In this document: piece by piece, positions 60,501 through 64,000 of the stretch | Layout: every line of letters starts with the position of its first letter | How positions within the stretch are numbered: the first letter of the stretch is position 1 | Assembly (NCBI RefSeq): GCF_003184185.1 | Contig: NZ_QHJG01000023.1 | Location: forward strand, 13,593 to 77,592 | DNA from: Legionella qingyii | Lineage (GTDB): Bacteria > Pseudomonadota > Gammaproteobacteria > Legionellales > Legionellaceae | Reading direction: 5' to 3' | DNA length: 64,000 bases | The notes under the pieces: generated by a model | The model's database searches: none | Seen by the model: only the letters and a program-made list of their open reading frames with translations | Told to the model about the DNA's origin: nothing | Translations under genes and position numbers: made by a program

Positions 60501-63264
60501 CAGCGGCAAACGCTTTATTTGTGGTTTGATCTGTAGCTTTTCTTTTTCCTGTGAGCAGGAAACTTAAAATATATTCCCCTTTTGTCCCTCCAAGGAAGAG
60601 ACTATACATCCCTTCGAGTAATGCAGGTTTTTTTTCTTCAAAAAATCGAAGTTTTTCAATTACCTCTGGAAACTGAGGATTGGGCCCTTGTAGCAGGTTA
60701 ACTAACTCTTCAACTGCATCAAAAAGTGGTATGAGTTCTCGATTCAGTTGATCGCGTAATTGCTGAGGAACAATGAAATTTTGTAGGTTTTGCTGTAATG
60801 CGGCTTTGAGTATATCTATTTTAAATACAGCACTTCTTTTTTTAATTGCATCAACTAAAGCATCAACAATTAAATCATCGAGCTTGGAAATATCTCCATT
60901 ACCGAGGACACAGCCAGGAAAAGGATTATTTTCAATGATAAGTGCTTTTAACCATGTTTCCTGTTTTTCTAAAGTTTTACACTCAGGAGGGATGTTATCT
61001 TCTGAATTCGCAAGTACCTCCAGCAGTGCTTGAATTTGTTCTGCTTTAGGTAGTGCTTGTGACTTTGAGATATTGATTTGACTTAAAATACTTAATACGG
61101 TGCTCTGAAAGGGCTCTCCCTTTCTATCTTTTATCCTTTGAAATCTGAGTAACAATTGACCAATTTGATCTTGGCTTAAATCAGCCTCATCGAGTTTTGC
61201 GAATAATTTGATGATCTCTGGGGATAAGTCCTGACGATTCTTTTGCAGCATCGCAGTAAAGGATGCAGTAACTTCCAGAGTGAATTGCTCTATTTCGGGT
61301 GGAGCAGTTTTTTGAATACGCTCTTGCAGTGTATTGAGTAATTCAAACCCTTCATTTTCCAAACACGCTACCAGTGGAGCAATGAAATCATCTTTGAGGT
61401 TTTTATTAGGAAATTCTTTTTTAAAATCAATACATTGCCTTATTAATGTATTAATTTGCATCAATGAAGGGCTGGGTTTGAATTTAAAACACCGTGAGAA
61501 GGCCTGCAGTAAATCAGTACGATCGTTTGAATCCAGCCCTTGTAATGAATGAATACAGTGATTTAAAGTTTCTTTCCATTGTGCAGCACTCAGGGCAGCA
61601 TTATTTGCAAAAGAACATGTTAAAATGAACGTTAATTGATTTTTCTGAACTGAAGTCCAGGAAGCAAGTTTTTCAATTTCACGAAGTTGATCCTGGATGT
61701 CAGTTAATCTTATTTCTGACTTCCAATGTTGGCCCATATATCTAAATAGCCAGGGTTTTAGTTCATAGGGTTCTTTGTCGATTTGCTGATAAATGAGTTC
61801 GGGATCCGTTATGGTATCCTCTGGCTTTTCAATCTGCATACAGGCGGCAACTTGATTAAATTGCTCTGAAGCTGGTTTTTGCAACATGGCATAATGTACG
61901 CCTGTTGCCCCCCAATTAAGTTCCGATAGAGAGAGGCACTGTTCTTGTGGATTCTTAGCATGTTCTATTACATCCAATACCCGATTTAATGTAATGAGAA
62001 AATGTCCCTTGTGACGAATCGGACATGGATTAGGCAGCGTAAGACTTTTTTCTGCAATGCGTGGGAGAAGGATTTGAGTATAGGCATCAAAAAAGGTATT
62101 AAAATCAAAACTGTTCCTGTCGTACTCTAGATGCGCATTAACCAGCGTATTCCACCATTCTTTTTGTTCTGAGGGGAGTTGGGTCAGTTTTTGCAGATTT
62201 TTAATCCCTCGCGTACTCAAAAGTGAATTTTGTACCTCAGGATTTTTAAGAAACTCAAGGTCAATTTTTTTATTCAAACAGGCATTAAGCAGTCTGACCA
62301 ATAAATTAGTGTGTGCTTCACCTCCAAGTACATATTGCTTACAAAGTAATGGAATAATGAATTCATCATGTTGCGTAGGGGAGAGCGATCCATTTGATTT
62401 ATACAATTGAAGTAAAAACGTTTTGATTTCATTTTCATATGCAGGGACGAGGCGAAGCAGCGTGTTTTTTTGATCAGGTGAATACTTGGTTTCCAAAAGC
62501 ATAGAAAGAGTATGTTGTGGAAGATGAGGTAATAGCGCCGTTACTTCCTCAACTGAAGGTAACGTAAACGATTCTTGTGTTTTGAGTACAGGAGCTAAAG
62601 CAGAGGGGAGTTTTCTTGGTGCATCAGTATAACAAAGCGCTTTTTTGTCTTTGTTAATATAAAATCCTTTAGGAAGATTGCCTGGGATAATACCATCACG
62701 AAAGGCATAACTATGTTCTTTTATTAAGGGAAGCGCCGATTCTTGCAGGTTGTCAATCCCTAATGCCTTGAGTTGTTTGATTAATTCAAGTAGCTCTGTA
62801 GACTCAATCGGTATCGTGATGAGATCAGGGCTTCCCACATGTTCAATCTGATCGGGATGAATCGCTTCCTGGACACTTGGAGGGGGGGGGAGAAGGATGC
62901 TTTTTTGAATTTGGATGCGCGCACGGACAGCAGGGGATTTAGAACTTAACGCATACTTTAATGGGTTAATTTTCGGTTCGCTGGATGTATTTTTAAGTAA
63001 GGTTTCTGCTGTTTTATTTAATGCTGTTCGACGCGCATGAAGTGCGAGTCTATTTGATGCTTGTTGGTTTTCTGGAATTTTAAAAATAAAGAGGCGCTTA
63101 CGATCATCGTTAATAAAGTTGATCAGGCTATCAATATCATGTTCAGCGAATTGTTTTGAATCAAGCTCAATTTCTAAGGGAGTGTAGTTTATTTCAGTTT
63201 CGTATGCAGCAATGAGATTTTCTAGTAAGGATTGAATGTATTTATTTTGTGAATATTGTCGCAC
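54550..63264 (-). CDS. Giant protein (2904 residues) with a central SecA-like ATPase
   Basis: Begins at GTG behind a strong AGGAG site. Residues 1-1400 are helix-rich with repeat-like helical hairpins; no signal peptide. A SecA-type motor follows (about 1400-1975): Walker A MRIKTGEGKS (Lys1470), VQWTANPTLLIRDYEN, motif II DECD (1569-1572), a SecA-like linking segment (FIMQ ... TGSIFTESVQQAL), ISATPGD (1767-1773), VGTAMLAKGIDI and motif VI QIAGRAARNG (1956-1965). The order and wording track SecA, with DECD for DEVD. The last 900 residues are helical and coiled, ending in a Glu-rich tail (EASLAQEEAKILRSEQE), like Dot/Icm signals. It is far larger than SecA (about 900) and lacks its C-terminal zinc motif. 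Function unknown; candidate effector. Confidence 0.85.
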   Translation of the reverse strand: MRQYSQNKYIQSLLENLIAAYETEINYTPLEIELDSKQFAEHDIDSLINFINDDRKRLFIFKIPENQQASNRLALHARRTALNKTAETLLKNTSSEPKINPLKYALSSKSPAVRARIQIQKSILLPPPPSVQEAIHPDQIEHVGSPDLITIPIESTELLELIKQLKALGIDNLQESALPLIKEHSYAFRDGIIPGNLPKGFYINKDKKALCYTDAPRKLPSALAPVLKTQESFTLPSVEEVTALLPHLPQHTLSMLLETKYSPDQKNTLLRLVPAYENEIKTFLLQLYKSNGSLSPTQHDEFIIPLLCKQYVLGGEAHTNLLVRLLNACLNKKIDLEFLKNPEVQNSLLSTRGIKNLQKLTQLPSEQKEWWNTLVNAHLEYDRNSFDFNTFFDAYTQILLPRIAEKSLTLPNPCPIRHKGHFLITLNRVLDVIEHAKNPQEQCLSLSELNWGATGVHYAMLQKPASEQFNQVAACMQIEKPEDTITDPELIYQQIDKEPYELKPWLFRYMGQHWKSEIRLTDIQDQLREIEKLASWTSVQKNQLTFILTCSFANNAALSAAQWKETLNHCIHSLQGLDSNDRTDLLQAFSRCFKFKPSPSLMQINTLIRQCIDFKKEFPNKNLKDDFIAPLVACLENEGFELLNTLQERIQKTAPPEIEQFTLEVTASFTAMLQKNRQDLSPEIIKLFAKLDEADLSQDQIGQLLLRFQRIKDRKGEPFQSTVLSILSQINISKSQALPKAEQIQALLEVLANSEDNIPPECKTLEKQETWLKALIIENNPFPGCVLGNGDISKLDDLIVDALVDAIKKRSAVFKIDILKAALQQNLQNFIVPQQLRDQLNRELIPLFDAVEELVNLLQGPNPQFPEVIEKLRFFEEKKPALLEGMYSLFLGGTKGEYILSFLLTGKRKATDQTTNKAFAAVLGPVHNLFLSQMKSFFDNPLNKKIVNDLDLDTCLSWMDSFNETHSLTFFFKEELIQKKVLPALKKTLQQLNTQDPEFEKSILDEAALIDENAPADQALQSYKNKIESIANYLNLLIEINDRLPQQFIKIYKQLSTGTLARLDYKQKHTLVNKLIKSDSEKLDLYLKLTTETLEEHPGADGVAIERAIDGLVELFNLQDLEPETQIMFFKMSMAHNLKSTSPFPLAVLNKFKKSDLPEQIKSLIIKQIIQILAGLSTTNSGLIQEMVEKTQLFLTNNIDQPELCIALLNRISQDNNQNLSTYPHILEQLAEINPAEKRAKVATILTGLAKSKKDSTVNLPALLEITKGLKRRLPADVDQVLKLFTTPPYPNAQSLNSALIAHDSEKINAYYLSFDTNPFAKTGEKRDLAKQFATDRIKDALINLQDLLHEEDLPHSLQMKLARQLTYIETLGYTDPLNPGDFTGLKGLTACSRHDLKEKASTLLQQLRSQKLSPEQREVTHLELLAHLREIYFRTTGLFPNTTQILVLLLALEDPSSNLLMRIKTGEGKSINTPMLSVLQWAQGGTVVQWTANPTLLIRDYENSCEPFFNFLGIKSALIQSNSPIESFIPNGINCSTVEDMASFHLAAKIAQVEKQLETDGPVHIVLDECDDALLDQVTLYKLVAEVEAANTNNPAQWIYPLAYQFINLPGFRNLNPAWDEDEDLDQFRLFLNKQINEQFNGDVEKQNYLMASSNTQLKQWIHASCIAATLVENKHFIMQPINEKNEAGQEITKKIACVPLIRSTPKTGSIFTESVQQALQARLKAERKDQAQYICIDTVPSVLGSQSARGLIKFFQQTLGRLLGISATPGDKAELESLATSLGTQAISVAPYAGDKRINHPPIFTFDRSETIKAIHETFKKIKRPVTKPTMEINPDETILPYDETLIVQRKNAIEKWSHTQTQPILIVNEDFDEAQAIGNSLKIYEEQGFKIQIITGKESSAELDKIIKQAGQANTITVGTAMLAKGIDINTGDHPKGLFVIQTYPDTERMTTQIAGRAARNGKPGEWLPIYQVKPPEDLLNKFFYYVFPWTRQRINEHTIEAVRDKIKLQATVDRTYTQAIDEAQQILMLQIESWESLLLELYPDDPKMLYELYQWREMLLSELTRSQDASVSEASLYESIAQFKKSASKIWESAREEKWAAKAAKAHMSSEQSLRFKYLKELDFLQELNIQTKLHQNSKEFTAGKKALMHQNLETVIADKAGAVLEYTNPSDEARKQLQLAQSKQILPNLIGEFCAVCPNAIKVFFPKNTSQNSYFVPEIVRNVIDKLIEQKNKVLHGDEQQEVAASIINFYQNKLKDADSDQIQGLLANMKPLILSHCSDFKKFSLVEQFKMQGLILSFSTLYRNLGLPEDANLDELQTGYDAEIMKKLAEYLVNEFAWVIENPVPLHAIFERTEAKNAALEIYNLAHNLIDSPQDQNIIRDLYTALQQHKVILKDKYLFSISHSSPRKVINDALDAIDSLNNAPHCDLDFRQNCHDKVVSEHQIAAFRKQLTRTSPYFFKTNDPTWEHLKKELLRISNQSKDNPSHIIHELYEATERFSTYKAYQPYLNQINALQKQLARSIEELGKDDGLIQDVQESLFSQKKSQFAALLKVDPKKIRIQNGTDGIQSYIELQVEDAPLQEGFTGYQSSFLARVESERKKLKTAQSTLDENKDALLKLADETAIEALPERKQADFKKLFRLKALSTLDWNESNIDRRELPDLIRQKMEYVDEMKGWDWKKNPVDLNRLQVIFGKIPDGPLFSLLQQQTIKNQELKETQDSINKIKEQISAKEREIENGGVKNYSNLEKLKLWFLNETNESSIDGINEKIEKLEKSLVPIRKKETEYLDALKDHKEKLDVTRIHLITQFIEQTKLDLASYLDKTSREQVALTEQEFRETEPVIERIEKEERQKTCYQSRRFFKTSELLRYEASLAQEEAKILRSEQESAIPNAEPLVY

Positions 63265-63687
63265 AGCAAAACTCCTAGAATCAAAGCAAATAAATAAAAG
63301 AATACATCTTTATTATTAACAGGAGATTAAGCATTAAAGATGCAATGAATATTTTTTATTTCACAAATGGTGAAGCGTATTATAATGAGAGAAAATGAAT
63401 GTATACAATGCGGTGTGTAAATAAGTTATTCATTGGATCTTTTTCATCATCTGCATTTTCCTTTATCCTGCATTAACTCCATATATGTGGTGCTCATTTA
63501 CTTCACAAAAGCTCCATTCTTCGAAACAAAGATAACTTGCACTAAAACAAAATCTAAAGATCCCTTTTTTATTCGTTCTTTAAGAACTGCGCGTATTAAC
63601 TTTCTGTAAATTAAGTAGCTTAAAAAATTAATTTCTCATTATTTTCGATTATAAAATAAACTTATTTAACAAAAGTGAAAAATTTAC
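63265..63687. other. Intergenic region between giant gene and tRNA pair
   Basis: About 420 AT-rich bases. It must hold the promoter of the giant gene on the minus strand, which I cannot place with confidence. No coding sequence longer than about 20 codons with a ribosome site, RNA gene or clear repeat was seen. Confidence 0.5.
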
Positions 63688-63716
63688 TTGACAGATCTTG
63701 GGCAGCTCATTAAACT
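63688..63716 (+). promoter_or_regulatory. Sigma-70 promoter of the tRNA operon
   Basis: Consensus -35 TTGACA (63688-63693), a 17-base spacer and -10 TAAACT (63711-63716), followed by a GC-containing discriminator GCGA. The transcription start would be about 63723, just before tRNA-Ala. Strong promoters with GC discriminators are typical of stable RNA genes and of stringent control. Confidence 0.85.
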
Positions 63717-63730
63717 GCGAACCTAATTTT

Positions 63731-63806
<76 letters not shown>

Positions 63807-63842
63807 TCAACATCTTTGATGTTGATGGAGAAAACGTTCAAG

Positions 63843-63918
63843 GTCCCCATCGTCTAGCGGCCTAGGACACTGCCCTTTCACGGCGGTAACAGGGGTTCGA
63901 ACCCCCTTGGGGACGCCA
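63843..63918 (+). tRNA. tRNA-Glu (anticodon UUC)
   Basis: 76 bases with encoded CCA. The acceptor stem pairs GTCCCCA with TGGGGAC; the anticodon loop CTTTCAC gives anticodon TTC. The T arm AGGGGTTCGAACCCCCT is intact. It follows tRNA-Ala by 36 bases in one operon. The rest to 64000 holds no clear gene. Confidence 0.96.
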
Positions 63919-64000
63919 CATCAATGATAATTCAATCATTTGGCTCTTCCCCAAATCAGGGGGCACTAATCAAGAACACAAAACTTTAACCCTTAACCTA

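Overview
The window looks like a chromosomal segment of a Legionella species. The housekeeping genes resemble Legionella and other gammaproteobacterial proteins: the LetS/BarA-type kinase, type IV pilin, GltX, TsaB, BolA, EpmC and RoxA. The base composition is AT-rich. The window also carries a CD39-type NTPDase, a FIST/kinase/GGDEF-EAL cluster like that of L. pneumophila, and many Legionella-only or effector-like proteins. The species cannot be named from the sequence, but it does not look like a plain copy of L. pneumophila gene order.

Layout. 0-12 kb is mostly core: the 3' part of a YoaA/DinG helicase, tsaB, a Trm112-like zinc protein, an amino-acid antiporter, bolA, a pilin gene with a sigma-54 promoter, PPi-dependent phosphofructokinase, letS and gltX. 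11-20 kb is accessory: a serine beta-lactamase-like enzyme, a repeat-containing candidate effector with a Cys motif, a beta-class GST, and two tandem paralogues with a GxSxG motif, the second one frameshifted. Two small secreted or outer-membrane proteins follow. 20-26 kb holds a one-module NRPS (A-PCP-C, with an Asn-like specificity code) next to an MMPL exporter. 26-34 kb returns to enzymes and transporters: epmC, NTPDase, an EamA transporter, a small Cys-rich peptide, roxA, a Kef-type antiporter, ychJ and a Kdo hydroxylase. 33.7-38.5 kb is a FIST / histidine kinase / REC-PAS-GGDEF-EAL operon. 38.7-47.9 kb is a complete MdtABC-type RND efflux operon with its own outer-membrane factor. 48-63 kb is effector-like: two tandem membrane proteins, a coiled-coil protein, a DUF2235-like serine hydrolase candidate, MtfA, a J-motif membrane protein and a 2904-residue protein with a SecA-like motor in its middle. 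The window ends with tRNA-Ala(GGC) and tRNA-Glu(UUC) behind a strong promoter.

Repeats are prominent. A family of TGTAGCCTGG / CCAGGCTACA-like hairpins sits at many gene ends, and one related copy lies in frame inside the signal-peptide region of the outer-membrane factor. Three further inverted-repeat elements look like MITEs; one of them has a clear 5-bp target duplication.

The most promising undescribed items are the giant SecA-like protein with its J-motif neighbour, and the NRPS-MMPL pair. All functions are read from motifs by eye; no database search was run.
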